From Paramecium octaurelia (taxonomy: Eukaryota; Ciliophora; Oligohymenophorea; Peniculida; Parameciidae), in assembly GCA_905182995.1 (NCBI GenBank), contig CAJJDP010000055.1:186001-250000 (forward strand): a stretch of 64,000 nt of DNA, in the 5' to 3' direction. Shown in pieces: positions 1 to 12,579 of this stretch (the first letter of the stretch is position 1; every line of letters starts with the position of its first letter). The notes under the pieces were generated by a model that did no database searches, was not told where the DNA came from, and saw only the letters and a program-made list of their open reading frames with translations. Made by a program: the position numbers and the translations under genes.

Positions 1-81
1 CTAGAAATAACAAATTAATATAAATTCAATTACTCTATAAAATTAAAAGCAATATTATTTCAACAAAATTTTAATCGTAAA

Positions 82-1248
82 ATGGGAGATGAATATGGCT
101 TTGATAAAGAGAGATTCGTCAATTATACTCAAGACACCTTTGATTGTCCAATATGTTCATGTGTTGCTAGGTTACCAAAAGATTGTAGTGCATGTGGATC
201 AGTTTTTTGTGGACCTTGCGTAGATTCATGGCTTAAAAAATAATAGTAATTCATTCATCTAATCTTTAAGAGAATGCATCAATAGATGTCCTAAGACCTC
301 AGTAATACAAGGAATTTAAAAGTCATTAAAGAGAATATATGATGATCTTGAGATTCGATGTATATTTTTAAACTAATTAAATAGGCTAGTATTGTTAAAA
401 GCCCTTTAAGATAGCTGAGATTGAAAAGCATGAGAACAACTGTTAAATACCAAAATGCTCTAATTATGACATCTGTGGAAACAATTTAGGAACAAACGAA
501 TTTGAGAAACAAAAGGTATAGCAAATTATTGATTAATTTTAGGTTTGCGATCAAGCTTGTCTACTCTTGAGTAGAATCAAATAAACAAAAAATAAATAGG
601 ACCTCTATTCATGTTTAAAATAGTATGTTAAAGAGAGAAAACCAATTATTCAAATTTAACCATATGGTTTTAACATTCCAGTTGTTTAAAATCAAGATTA
701 CCCGGTATTTAAATGGGACAGATAAAGAATGGGAGCTGGCATAACATCTTCTGATGGAGATACAAAAATATTCTTAAAGGAATAAGCCTATATGTTTAGA
801 ACTGCTATTGCTACTCATGGGTTTGAAAAAGGCATTGGATATTGGGAAATTGAAGCAGATGAAAAAACAGAAAATGAATTAAAGATTGGAGTGTCGACTT
901 AAAGAGACTTCAATTACAATACTGCATTTTGTGACTTTGAGTTTGGTTGGGCTTATTATGGATTAGCATAGGTATCAAATCTCATTAATATTTGAATAGT
1001 TGCGTCATAATAGTAATGCCACTGGACCATCTTTTGGCAAGAGATTTAAGAAGGATGGAATCTTAGGTGTTTGTTTGAATATGAACACAGGAACTTTAAA
1101 ATTTAGTTTAAATGGAGAACTTATGGGTACTGCCTACACTGATGAAAAATTGAAACAAGGGCCCATCTACCCTGCTGTTTCATTACTTCATTGTGCAGGC
1201 TGTAAATTAATAACTGGTAAACCTCTTCCATCCATATTCTAGATTTGA
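82..1248 (+). CDS. RING / TRAF-like zinc finger / SPRY domain protein, putative E3 ubiquitin ligase
   Basis: The N-terminus has a RING-type Cys pattern, CPIC then CSACGSVFCGPC, and CPK is restored only when a 25-nt intron (246-270) is removed. A Cys/His-rich TRAF-like segment follows (CQYCQKPF, then EKHENNC). The C-terminal half is a SPRY domain (GIGYWEIEADE, GVCLNMNTGTLKFSLNG). Four introns of 25, 25, 27 and 28 nt (246-270, 360-384, 516-542, 972-999) keep one frame, and the stop is TGA. RING plus TRAF-type finger plus SPRY is a common layout for ubiquitin ligases in which SPRY binds the target; the target here is unknown. The ATG is the first in frame and is preceded by AT-rich leader. The domain calls are firm, the ligase role is inferred from family. 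Confidence 0.85.
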
Positions 1249-1268
1249 TTTATAAAAATAGTTAAACT

Positions 1269-3530
1269 TCATTAACTTTATTAATCAAACATTTTTACAC
1301 ATAGATCTTCCTCATCCTCTTACATAGCTCCTCTTCTTGTGGGATTACGTTACTTATTATATATTTTGTGTTGGATATCAATAAGTTTAGACAACTTGAA
1401 TACAATCTATAATTCAGGACCTAATTTTTAAATAAGGGCTTTGTTTGTATAAACAGTATCACTTGATTGAAGGATGTCATCATATGCCTTGTCTCTTAAT
1501 ATATATTTACATTAAATATTTTAGAGTAAATTAAGTGATCCCCAAACAAGCTAAAATAATTTCGAGACCATTATTTTTAATTTACTGTTTGTATTGAATC
1601 TTCTCTAAATATTTGAAATAAAAAATACTTCTCTGTGATTCCTGGACTCTTTACTATTTACTCAATTAGTTGTCTTGAAGGTTAAGCTGCATTGTTTTCT
1701 AAGTTTATTTATGGTTTAGGAGTGAAATTAAACATAAGAAGCTATTTATAATTTAAGACTGTTTCTTTTAATTTGTCTAATTCATTTAATTTTAAAAGTA
1801 TGTGGTGGACATCCAATTAATCTAAAATATTTTCACTTAATATTAAATATCGTAAATACAATGCTTTATTTATAAGTATCACTCTGGGGTTATTTTTAAA
1901 TAATTTCCCACAACTAATATAATTACAAAATATTAAAAAGTCTAAGTAGATTGGTTTCTATCTTTCAATTATATTAATAATTTATTTTTAAAAGTAATCT
2001 AAACCTGTCATTTATTTTAACTTTTCAGCCATCCGATATTACTGCCTATATGCTTCCCTAGTTGATTTCGATTTGGTTGTATTTTTTGTATAAGTTCCAC
2101 CTGTATTTACAAACAAATTTAGCAGATTGTACCGTTAAGATATATTAGGTGATAATTTTTCCTCCATTTGTTAATTATCTTATTCGTTTATATTTTCATC
2201 TGAATTTGCATGAATATGATTTTCCCTGTGTTGCATAAATTCGTCAATCAATTCCAAATTTTCTTGATGTTGCCTATTTTGCAACGTTTAATCTATTTAA
2301 AATTCAAATATTTTATTGGCTAACTCAATTAAAACTATGATAATTTTCTAATTTACATTAGATTCTGTTGTAAAGACCGATGGCTAAGCCAATAAAAAAG
2401 AAAAAAGCTTGTTAAATTCCACCTAAATTTGAAAGCAACTCATCAATTTTTTGATAATTTCTAACAAATTTTGTTTTAAATGGATTAAGTTAAAAATTAA
2501 ATGTTGCAAATACTATATCACTTGATGTACCAATATCTGACATTTCTTTAATATCAGTTTGATCAATTTAAAAGACAGTATCTTACTGGATGTCACTAAG
2601 AAATGTATCAAATTTTACCTAAAAGGCATTAAACTTTAATCATTTATAAACTCATATTTCCTAAAGTAAATGTTGGCTTATCTATTTATTTAATGAGGAA
2701 CAAATGTAAAGTAAATTTAATCATCTAAAAAGACAGATCGATATTGTTGTTTATATGGATTTATTATCTATGATCATGAAGAGTTAAACTTACTTAGTTA
2801 ATGGTATAGATTGAAATTTTAAATGATCCCATTGTTTATAAATATTCATCTATTTCTTATTGTGATGCACAATCCATTTTTTCATTATTTTCACATTTTG
2901 CAATTGACAATGTAAAAAATTAAAACTCGCTACCTAGAAATGATTTTATAATTTACTTGTGTATGTTCCTCCCATAGATAAGGTTGTGTTTTATCTATTA
3001 ATTGAATATATTTTTACTAAGGACATAGAAAGTCATTGATTCCAAGAATATTAAATTGTTCTTCAAAGTCATTTTAGTATTTGGAGAATATGTTCTAAAA
3101 CCTATCTAACGTACAAGGGATCAATGGATAATTGAAGGAGCTTTTGGTTTACTATCCGTTCTGATTTCTTTTATATTGCCTCAAATAAGGAGTAAAAACT
3201 ACTTTTATTCCAGTGTTAAATTGAAATAAGGAGAAGTAGTGAAGTTATTTTGTTCTATCTTAAATGCAAACATGAATTCTGAATTGTCAACTTAAATCTG
3301 TTGTATTTAGTCTTCATACTCATTGGATGAGACTACTTTCAAGTATTCTTTCAAAAAGAAAGATGAGAGACTTTAAGAGTAAAAATAAATCATAAGAAAA
3401 AGCACTGCAACAGAGAATCCTCCTCCGATCTTGGTTCGATAATAGTTTTATTTATTCATTCGAAGAAATACAATCTAGCCGAAAACATCAACTCTCTATA
3501 AACCTGACTAATTGAATAATTGTACCCCAT
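1269..3530 (-). CDS. Two-span membrane protein, family member A (function unknown)
   Basis: This is the first of five related minus-strand genes in the window. Shared landmarks are an N-terminal hydrophobic span just after a VDVFGQ...LRMNKQNYY motif, a long ectodomain, a second span, and a cytosolic tail carrying a FNFTPKP-type motif. Translation with TAA/TAG as Gln gives a continuous tail ending at TGA 1269-1271. The 5' end is uncertain: the ATG at 3528-3530 joins the conserved frame only if a 32-nt intron ending in GAG is removed; otherwise the copy has a small frame change there. The gene lies head-to-tail with member B, about 40 bp apart. I do not recognise a named family; the role could be sensory or structural at the cell surface. 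Confidence 0.7.
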
Positions 3531-3570
3531 TTTAGTGTTTGCATTAATTATATATAAAATAAAAGATCAA

Positions 3571-5929
3571 TCATTTACTTAACATTTCATCTGGTAAATT
3601 TTACGTATTTCTACAGAATATATCATTATTTGAATTAGCTCGAAGTCTTCTTAAGCCATCAAAATCAAGCAATTTAGATAATTTGAAAATTGCCTATATT
3701 TCATCTCCTAATTTCTTGATTAACTTTCTATTGACATCATGCTATGGATTTAGTTCTGAACTTTATTGAAGAACAGTGTCATAAGCCTAGAATCAAGATG
3801 ATAATACTCTATAAATCCTGTTGTAAATTCTCATATCTTTATCCAGACTTACGGTACGATTAAATTATTTATGAATTGGTTTACGTTTTACTAGATTTTA
3901 TTTCTTTTTATCATCACAAATTGTCTCATTCCTAATTATATTCGTAATGTTTACATTGTATTTCTTACTCTTTCCTCTAGGATTGTTCGATTGAACGGCA
4001 TTTCCTTATCTTCCTCTAAAGAGATTATAGGTTTTGAAGTAAAATTGAAAAGAAGTTACTGTGAATTAGTTAGTATTATTTCTTTCATTTTGTCAATTTC
4101 ATTTAACTTTGTAATAATGTTGAACACATCTAACTACTCATTGATTTTGTCACTTAAATTAAAATATAATAATAGTATACAGTGCACAATTGTAGAATTA
4201 AACGGATTTTGAATTTTAAAAGACTTTTCGAAAGCATATTTAATTGAGAAATATGGTTATATTAAATCGTAAAGGTTACGATCTATTTAAAATTAGATTG
4301 ATCTATTTTTTAAAGTAATCTAGACCGCTCACACACTTCAACTATTATGCCAATACTCCATGATCCTTTATAGCTTGCTAAGTAAATTAGTTACTCTTGT
4401 CATCATTTTCATAATAAAATTAGTTGTTGCATTCATTATTCTCAGTCGTAGGTCTATCAGTTAAAATAATATGTTGTTCAGGTTGACCCTTACCAAAGAG
4501 TTTGAAAATCTTACTCTGATGTTTGATTTAACTACTTGGGATAATTTATTATTATCCTTCTTTATTAACATAGTATTCATGTCTAAATTGTCGATCTTCA
4601 TAAACATTATTGATTAGTTCAAGATTTAATTAATGCTATTTGTTTTATTCATCCCCATCTGAACTAAATTCATATATTTTATTTGATAATTCCACCATCA
4701 CTAAATTTATACTGAATCATTACTTTTTTATTTGTTGTAAGCTGCTATAATGAATCCCATTACTATTAATGATATTTACAACAATCCTCCTAATTTTGAC
4801 AATAAGTCAGTCACACTTTAATTGTTTCTTTCAACTGATATTGTTATTGGACTTTTTCTAAAATAAAATGATGCAAAAGATGTGTCCTAATCCCTTCCTA
4901 AATCTATTACTTCTTTTGTTTCAGTGTTGTCTATTGAAATAAAATTGAAATTTTCGTTATCCCTAAGTCAGAAATTAATTTTACTTCAATGAATAAAAAT
5001 CTAAGTTATTCCTAAACTTATATTCTCGAAAATAAATATTTGCATACTTATTTAATTTTTTAGGTACAAATGATAAATAACTTTAATCATCTAAAAAAAC
5101 AGAAATATAATCTGATCCAATCTTGTTTGGATTAATTACCTAAATATAACAACTCATACTTTGTTTATTAAATAGACTTATACTTTGAATGCTCCTTATA
5201 AATCTAATTAATTTTAGAGTTCATCATTAGTAGCACATGTGCTGTTTTCTATAATTTAGGATGGATTGCAAGTAGATACTTCAATTTTAAGAAAATTAAA
5301 ATAATTAGCTAATTTATAAAATTTAATTTTACATGCAAATGTACCACCAATATTCATCCTGATATTAGTTCTATGATAGAGTACAAATAAATACTTTGGA
5401 CACAACAAGTTCTCCAATTGCAAATGAGTAAAATCTTCTGAAAAGTTTTTACCATATTTCAGAAATATAGATTGAAATCTTTCTAATTTGCAAGGCTCAA
5501 GGGGAAGTTAAGTGACATTTCTTTAAATCGATCCATTATCCAGTCTTTCGTATTCTCTGATTTTGAATATGTTATAAATTACCTTTGTTGCAGAGTGACT
5601 GAAAAATAAGGCTGAGTTATAAAGTTCTATTATTCAATTCCAAATGCTATTATGAAATCCTGATCATCGAGTTGGAGATTGGAAAGATCATTATCATAGA
5701 CTTAAGTTTATTTTGTTATAATGTTTTTTCCTTCTAAATAGTCCAGAAAATTGCTTGAGAAAAAGAGAAATACGAGAAAAATGGTTGTTATTGATGTAAA
5801 TCCACCAAATATTGATTAATATATTGATTATTGATTCATACCTAAGGATGGTGATTGAGCAAATATATCACAAGCTTTCAAATCTAAATAATAATCATAA
5901 AAACAATTACATGAATTTATTCTTTACAT
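3571..5929 (-). CDS. Two-span membrane protein, family member B (function unknown)
   Basis: This is a paralogue of member A in tandem. Exon 1 is tiny (ATG at 5927-5929, six codons and one base) and is joined by a 27-nt intron to the conserved start KACDIFAQSPSLGMNQQ. The first membrane span follows (SIFGGFTSITTIFLVFLFFS). The cytosolic tail has LNEIDKMKE, FNFTSKPIISLEED and Arg/Asn-rich stretches, ending at TGA 3571-3573. A further 26-nt intron lies near 5555-5580. The Gln-for-Gly change in the usual FGQ motif (FAQ) and general drift suggest weaker constraint than in C, D and E. Function is unknown; membership of the family rests on the aligned N-terminus and the FNFT(S/P)KP motif. Confidence 0.72.
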
Positions 5930-6190
5930 CTCAAATATTTATTTTAATTATATTATAATATGATCAAACAAATAAGATTACTTATTTAATAAATTTAAAA
6001 TTTACATTCTCAGTTATCATTTGAATAATCTCTCATGTTTAAGTCAGTTGCGTCAGTTGCTTTGAAATGAGACAAATAATTTATTAATATTCTGTTAATA
6101 AACAACGATTTTTAGCTATTTAATATTAAGTAAATAATAGAAATATTCTTTCAATAATAATGATTCTAAATGAAATATATAGATAATGAG

Positions 6191-7101
6191 TCATAAATTT
6201 AATTCATCTCTATCCAATATAAATGAAGCCATGGCTTTATCATAAATACAAAATAACTCTCCATAAAATACAATTGCTAAACACCCTCTCATGGTTCTAT
6301 ACTTGCCAATGACTTCAGTCATCTCATTAAAATAAGTTCTTGCTATTTTATAGAATCAATATACTTTTCTTAGGAGTAAGCTATTCCAAAGGGTATGACA
6401 CTATTTCTGCAATAGTAGTTATTACAAATGATAATGCAATTTTTGTTATTATGTTGTTAAAGAAAGGAATTACTTACAAGTACTTTTGGAAATGATTGTA
6501 GCCTCCAAAATATATGGCTCTATAAATTGCTGTGCTCAACAATGAAAGAGGAAAACCTTTATATAATGTAAGGATTCCCTCAGTTTTGATGATTCTGATG
6601 AATTAAGTTGCAAAAGTATTCTCAAATAGAGAGATTTTCTTATATTCAGGGTCTTTTAGTTTTAATCTTGCCACTAGGAAAGGATAATTCAAAAATAAGT
6701 GAGTCATCCCAGCCAAACCTCCTGCTATGAATGCATTTTTTGATTGTTTGTCATCTTTGAGATAGGAATTTATAAGTTTTTTGTAAGTGTCATTGATGGC
6801 AAACAATAATCCATGAGAGAATATATATCTGAGATCATCAGGATGGCTTCTCCAGAGATGATTGATGCCCTTTGGATCAATACATTGATGATACTTCAGC
6901 ACGTTCATATAAAATTTGGATCAAAGTTCTATGATGGCTTTTGAAAGGATTTCTTTATTGTTGGATGATCAGCATTTGATAACGTTGTAATGGAGTGCAG
7001 ATTAAAATAGTCGTAAAGTAGCTTAGGGATCCTAAAACGAAGTCTTTGATAAATTTTTGTTTAGAAGTGAGATTTTGATTTATATATTTTGATTAATTCA
7101 T
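6191..7101 (-). CDS. Mitochondrial carrier family protein, ADP/ATP-carrier-like
   Basis: Start MNQSKYINQN leads into a first carrier repeat (FIKDFVLGSLSYFTTILIC, TPLQRYQML). The second half has LWRSHPDDLRYIFSHGLLFA, like the ADP/ATP carrier LWRGN...RYFPTQALNFA stretch, then a second repeat (AFIAGGLAGMTHLFLNYPF) and a third (ITTIAEIVSYPLEQL). Two introns (25 and 22 nt) are needed. SLC25 proteins have three repeats of two helices in the inner mitochondrial membrane, and all three are traceable here. The RRRMMM signature of true nucleotide carriers is absent (YPLEQLTPKK instead), and the PxD/ExxK/R motifs are drifted. So this is an AAC-like paralogue whose substrate may differ. Confidence 0.78.
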
Positions 7102-7547
7102 TAAAGTAATAACAAACAAATGGTGTATTGAAAAATATAGTATTATTATTGAAATATTATGTTAGAAATGGTATATTAAAAATTAATCATGAGTTCTTTA
7201 TGATGATTAGTTTATTCTATGATGGGTTTTGATAGCATTTTGTTTTTATTTGATTTTAGTTATATATTTGGATATTCTGTATATTTCTTCTTATATTGTT
7301 TCATTTGATTATGTAGATATTTATCCAAACTCCATTCCCAAATTTATTCTTAACAAGTTGAATTCATTAATGATTCCTATTTATAATGCTATAAAATGTT
7401 ATTAAATTAATTAACCATACTAGATTATACGAAATAAATATATAGACATTGTCTTAGGGGTAGTGAGTACGATTATAGGGATTGATGAATGATTAAATGA
7501 TGAATTTTTTTATAGTTTGATATATATTTTAATTAAAAAAAATAAAA
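7102..7547. other. Intergenic region between divergent genes
   Basis: This AT-rich stretch separates the start of the carrier gene (-) from the start of the PP2A subunit gene (+), so it should hold both promoters. I see no gene, RNA or repeat in it. Confidence 0.6.
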
Positions 7548-8874
7548 ATGAAGAAATAAGATTGGAAATTCATGTAAGTATTTGGCGATAAAGCCTCATC
7601 TGATAATGTGAGTGATGAAGACATTATCTCAGCAGTATAATTTGAAAGGACGGGAAGATTTTTAGGATTGGGAGACAGGGCAGGACGTTTAATAGTTTTT
7701 GAAGTTCCATAAACTAAGAAGAAAGATAAAGCAGAATATTAGTATAAATATTGAGCGATTGTATAGGTATTTGACTGAACTTCAATCTCATACAAGAGAG
7801 TTTGATTTCTTGAAGAGTACTGATATTGAGGAAAAGATCAATCAAGTTCAGTGGTTGAGAGGACAAGGTAAAAACATGTATGTTTTGACTACTAATGATA
7901 AAACAGTGAAGTTGTGGAAGATCAGTGAGAAGAATGTCACTAAAGTTATTAAACCAAGTGGAAAAGATTTAGCAATGCCCAAATTATAGGTTGTTGAAAG
8001 TGGACTCATTCCAAGGTAATTTAATATATTCTATAAATTCAAGTGTGAGAAAAGTATTTCCAAATCTACATAATTATCATATAAATTCATTAACTGCTTC
8101 CAATAACGAAGAATTCGTTTTGACTTCAGATGATTTAAAGGTTTACTTATGGAGTGTGGAGTAACCATCAAAAGCCTTTGTGGCTGTTGACTTAAAACCA
8201 GAGAATTTAGATGAATTAAGTGAAGTGATCACATCCTCTACTTTTCATCCAACCTTGGATAATTAATTTTTGTATACTACCAGCAAAGGAATCATCAAAC
8301 TGTGTGACATGAGAAAGTCAGGTATTTGTGATAATACTGCTATTACTATGGCTGAACCTGAAGATCCAGCCAAGAAGAATTTCTTTACAGAAATAGTAAC
8401 CTCCATATCTGATGCATGTTTCAGTAGAAATGGAAAATACATTTTCTCAAGAGATTTCCTTACTGTCAAAGTTTGGGACATTGCTATGGCCAATAAACCA
8501 GTTGCTACCGTCTAAGTCTTTGAACCACTTAAATCTAAATTATGTGATCTGTATGAAAACGAATGCATTTTTGACAAGTTTTCAATAGCCTCCACTCTTG
8601 ACTCTAATAGCTTTATTACTGGTAACTTTAATAGCACCTTTCATGTTGTAGATAGAATGGGTAGCATATATTAGTATTTTAAGGTGAATGCAATTAATAA
8701 TATGAACTAAACTTCAATAAGAAAACTATTGCGAGATAAATCCCACCTAAGTACTTCGAGAATTTGGGATCATCCTATGATTTTAATCGTAAAGTTTAGA
8801 AGTTGAGTATGTGCCAAACCTAAAATCTTGTTGCTATCGCTTGCCTCAATTGTCTCTATTTCTACACAGCATGA
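7548..8874 (+). CDS. PP2A regulatory subunit B (B55/PR55 type, WD40)
   Basis: The start MKKQDWKFMQVFGD and the following DIISAVQFERTGRFLGLGD match the opening of B55 subunits. The mid-region has SHTREFDFLKSTDIEEKI and TNDKTVKLWKIS, and the end has YDFNRKVQKL with a final WD blade. B55 is a seven-bladed propeller that selects substrates for the PP2A A/C core enzyme. Three introns fit: 25 nt, 28 nt and a longer 38-nt one near 8682-8719. The 38-nt intron joins YFK to KTIARQIPPKY in frame. Without it the reading frame is lost, so it could instead be a one-base error. Length (about 410 aa) suits the family. Confidence 0.93.
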
Positions 8875-9833
8875 CAATTACATATTTATCCAATTATAAA
8901 TATATACGATATAAATGCTAATCAGACAATATGTAGAGTTTCAGTTACTTTTATATTCCCTTCTAGAAATATTCTTAGTCAACAATCCATATACACAATG
9001 GAGTTTTGAGAAAATGATTAGACATTTAATTTAGGATCTTCAACAATTATTATTCTACTTTGCTTCTTCAAATATCTTACCAACATATTCTGGCAGAGAT
9101 TTCTTGCCTTGAAGAGGATGAATATCTATTTAATACTTTATTTTATATTCAGAGAAATTATTATAATTTGTCAAGATTTTAATCATTAAATGTTTTATTG
9201 TTTGAGTATTTAGTCAATCATAATATAGATTAAGTTCAAATTGCAACATAATTGGGCTGATCACATTCATAAAAATAGATTAATTCATATTGGATTATAA
9301 TGTATATATATAGGAAGAAGAAGAAAAGAAAGCAGTTCCAAATTAACTGCTTTTAATTTATTGAACATGTGGCTATGTATGTTTATTTATTATACTATCA
9401 TATACTATCATTTTTTTGTTTTGTATTTTGCACCAAGAACGAGTTACAACTTTCCTCCTGTAGATCTTCCCAATTGACTTGAGCATTTACTAACACTATA
9501 AAGGGCAATCATTACATGCAAGTGATAATGCCTCTGGCGTGGGAGAATACGGTGTTATTAGCTTGGCACTATGGGCATTTGACATCCATAAAGTATGAGT
9601 TTGGAGCTTAAATCAATCTCTTTAATTTATGCTTTCTCTTTTCGCTTTCATATTAAGGTCTCAATAAATCTTGGTCCATTATTTAAATTTATTTTTAAAT
9701 TAATTTATTTATTTCAAATACTCTAATGAACCACAAGAGACACTCTTTGGATTGTGGAAATCATCTGAAATAAAAAACTAATTAACTAATCCTTCAATAT
9801 ATTTACTAAAAAAGATAATATACTCATTTTTAA
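8875..9833. other. Intergenic region with possible gene remnants
   Basis: No intact gene was found over about 960 bp. A 66-codon plus-strand ORF (8913-9113) begins MLIRQYVEFQLL. From about 9430 to 9600 one plus frame reads GQSLHASDNASGVGEYGV then a stop; SDNASGV resembles the metal-binding stretch of M28 peptidases, but the rest does not fit. Only TGA is a stop here, so chance ORFs of this size are common. This may hold a decayed coding segment plus the 3' ends of flanking genes. Confidence 0.35.
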
Positions 9834-11450
9834 TCAACCAATAGATAGTACATCCTTCTCTTGTTCGATTATCTGATTATTCTTCTCTTTCATAGTTTAA
9901 AATACCTTTAACGAAGCAATAGCATCTAACGCAGCATAATGAATTTAGGCTTTTCTTAATGGCCTATATTCCCAATTGCTACAAGTGTCATACTTACTCA
10001 ACTTCTTTTTAAAATAGAATTCTGATATATATGACAATGATCTGAGTTTTGGATCCCCCTCCAATACTTTGAAACAGGTTGACAATTCTATAATTGATCT
10101 AATTATTATATTATTCAATTTCAAGTAGTTTACAGTATGCTTCAAATCATCCTTCAAACTCAACCCAATTTTTAAAATTTCGACATTCTCCAACAACTAT
10201 GCCATATCATTTTTGAATTCTTAAACTTCTTTGAGTTTTTAATAGTCAAACAAATAAACATGATTAGAAGTGGCAATCTAAACCAAACAGACTTTAAACC
10301 CTTAATAATCTAATTTAGTCCAAGGTGTGATATGCTCACAATCATAACCTATTGAATAACAATAAAGAATACCAACAGCATTACTTTAATTAATGCATTT
10401 CCAAGCATCCAAGTAATTCTGATCAATTTTGTCAATAATAAAAATATGATCTTCAGGATAACCAAAATCCTTGCAATGTAAATAAACACCAACTTCATCG
10501 CTTATAAATTCTTCAGCAGGTTTAAATTCATCCTTTAAAAACAATACGTTTTGAATCTCTTCGAATTCTGCCTATAGATCCTTTTCCATTTCTTCTTTCA
10601 AATTCTGTTTCTTAATTTCATTTATTAAGTTATTTCGTTTTATAATAGAGAGAGCTTCTATTTTTTTGCCATGAAAATATGCATCTTCACAGTAATACAC
10701 TAATAACGATTTTGAGAACATCAACATTTCCTCACATTTAAACCAAGGGTATTCTTATTACAAATATCTTGTGCAACTCTTTTCAAGTCTCTCAACTATT
10801 TTTGGATAATCAGCTGGATTATAATCTAATTTTATAATAAAATCTGCTGCCCTGCCAGCGTCATGATTATTTCCCATTTACTCTATTAAATTATTAAAAC
10901 ACTTCTAAGGTAATTGTAATGCTTAATAAAATTGAAAGGCATCTTAAAATTTCTTTTTATTTACCAAATCTTGAAAGTGTTAACACAAACTAAAAGTAAG
11001 TATATGTATTGTACTTCTCATCAGTTATCTAAGCTTTTAATTCGAAAAGTTCAATGAATTCTTACAACTCTTAAACTTATAAATTCTTCCAATTTTTTGC
11101 AATTCCAGAATTTGAAAGTTATTACAAATTCATTTGGTCTTTATTCTTTTTCAAATATTAAAATAAGACTCTGATAAACACTCTTTGAACATTGTTTTTA
11201 AGCAATTCTTCAAAGATCTTTTACAAATTCAACTCAAACTTCGCTTTATTGTTTTGGTCCAAAACCTTTTAAAATTAAGTGGCGATTAACTAATATTTAT
11301 GTTAGACACAAATACATTGAAAGATGGTTTGTTTATTGCGATGTATTTCTTTAATTCTTCAAATCCATCACATTCACCTATGACCTTTTACATGATGTGG
11401 ATGAACTCTTCATCGTAAAATACATCCTCTTCTTCAACATTCTACTACAT
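9834..11450 (-). CDS. DEDDy 3'-5' exonuclease domain protein (MUT7/EXD3/WRN-exo-like)
   Basis: This is a single open frame of about 538 codons with no intron needed. The C-terminal third is a DEDD exonuclease: motif I at GYDCEHITPWT (DxE), motif II in GLSLKDDLKHT, and motif III YAALDA (Y-x3-D) after NWEYRPLRKAQIHYAA. The N-terminal 300 residues are Lys/Glu/Phe-rich helices without a domain I can name, as in MUT7-type proteins. The family removes nucleotides from RNA or DNA 3' ends; members act in small-RNA trimming and RNA decay. In a ciliate that uses scan RNAs this is worth noting, but no direct link is visible. The DEDDy class is firm; the substrate is unknown. Confidence 0.85.
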
Positions 11451-11574
11451 TGAATTAATTCTTTTTTAAAATAATAATAAATAAATTTCATTATAATTTA
11501 TAGAAAGGCTGAATAAAGAAGATTATACAATTAGAAATTGATTTTACATCTAAGTTTAGTGAATATAACTAAAT

Positions 11575-12534
11575 TCATTTTTATTTAGAGAATGTTGTGT
11601 TAATGGTAGAAAATAATAATCTACTGAGATTGGATATATTATTTTAGATTGTACCTACTATGTTGTATATCAATTCAACAGTTGTTATCAAACTCTGATA
11701 GAGATTGGTTATTACAGCTATTACGATCGCTAAAGCATACATATACAATTGCAACAATAGAATTACCCTGTAGCACTTGTTTTCATATGACCATGCATAT
11801 TTTACATATAAACTATTGTAAGTGTAAATCCTTAAGAATAAATCTGAAATTAAAATAAAGGGCAACAACATTAAACTTATTAACATTGCTAAAAATAATC
11901 CAAACATCAATTTTAATACTGAGATGCAAATCTTTTTAACTCGATTCTCTTATTAATTAAATTTGCTATTACCACTTTCTTGTATACTTGTTTGAGTCTA
12001 ATGTTTTAACTGATTTTTGTGATTCAAGTTCTTCTCCAGTCTTACCACAAACAAAATTATAATGAGATTGATTTTCCATCTATTCATCGCTTCTGACTTC
12101 CAATTTAATATCTTCTTTTGTCTTACCTTAAACTCATAAGTCGTATTTCTGAATTTGATTCTTTTTTTTTGATATTCCACAGTCTCCAAACCCAACATGC
12201 CCTTCAAGGACTTTAAAGGGTCTTCCTTCTCAACATGATCAGTAGTTGTTATTTCAATGAGCTTGTCAGAGTCAGTTATATTTTAGATAATAAGTCTGGG
12301 AGCCTTGAGTTCTTTCTAAGTGTCCGTTTTCAACTCTTTTTTCTCGCAATTACTGTTAGAGGGCGAGAAAATATTTGGTTCCTAGTATTTATTGTATTCA
12401 TTGAACGTTTGTTTTATAGAATTTTCGACATATGTATGACTGTGGTCTTCATTGATTTGGATCAACTTGGTGTTGTTAGGATCTCCGTCATCCCCTTTTA
12501 AGTTAGAGTACTCTCTATAAATAGGCTTATTCAT
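11575..12534 (-). CDS. Membrane protein of unknown function
   Basis: One open frame of 319 codons, from MNKPIYREYSN to TGA. The first 170 residues are polar, rich in Asn, Lys, Glu and Thr and probably disordered and cytosolic. A short hydrophobic run (INLIIILFVV) follows. The C-terminal third is strongly hydrophobic, with two or three likely spans (LKLMFGLFLAMLISLMLL, then LLLQLYMYALAIVIAVI). I do not recognise the family. It lies 41 bp from the end of the small coiled-coil gene upstream and in the same direction as the exonuclease. Confidence 0.7.
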
Positions 12535-12579
12535 TTTTAATATTTTTTGAAATAATTAGAATGCAGTAAAATCAATAAC

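Noticed and set aside
3991-4212. Plus-strand ORF of 73 codons
   Set aside because: Antisense of the tail of membrane family member B, which is continuous on the minus strand.
12235-12501. Hydrophobic plus-strand ORF
   Set aside because: It is the antisense of the polar N-terminal half of the membrane protein gene on the minus strand.
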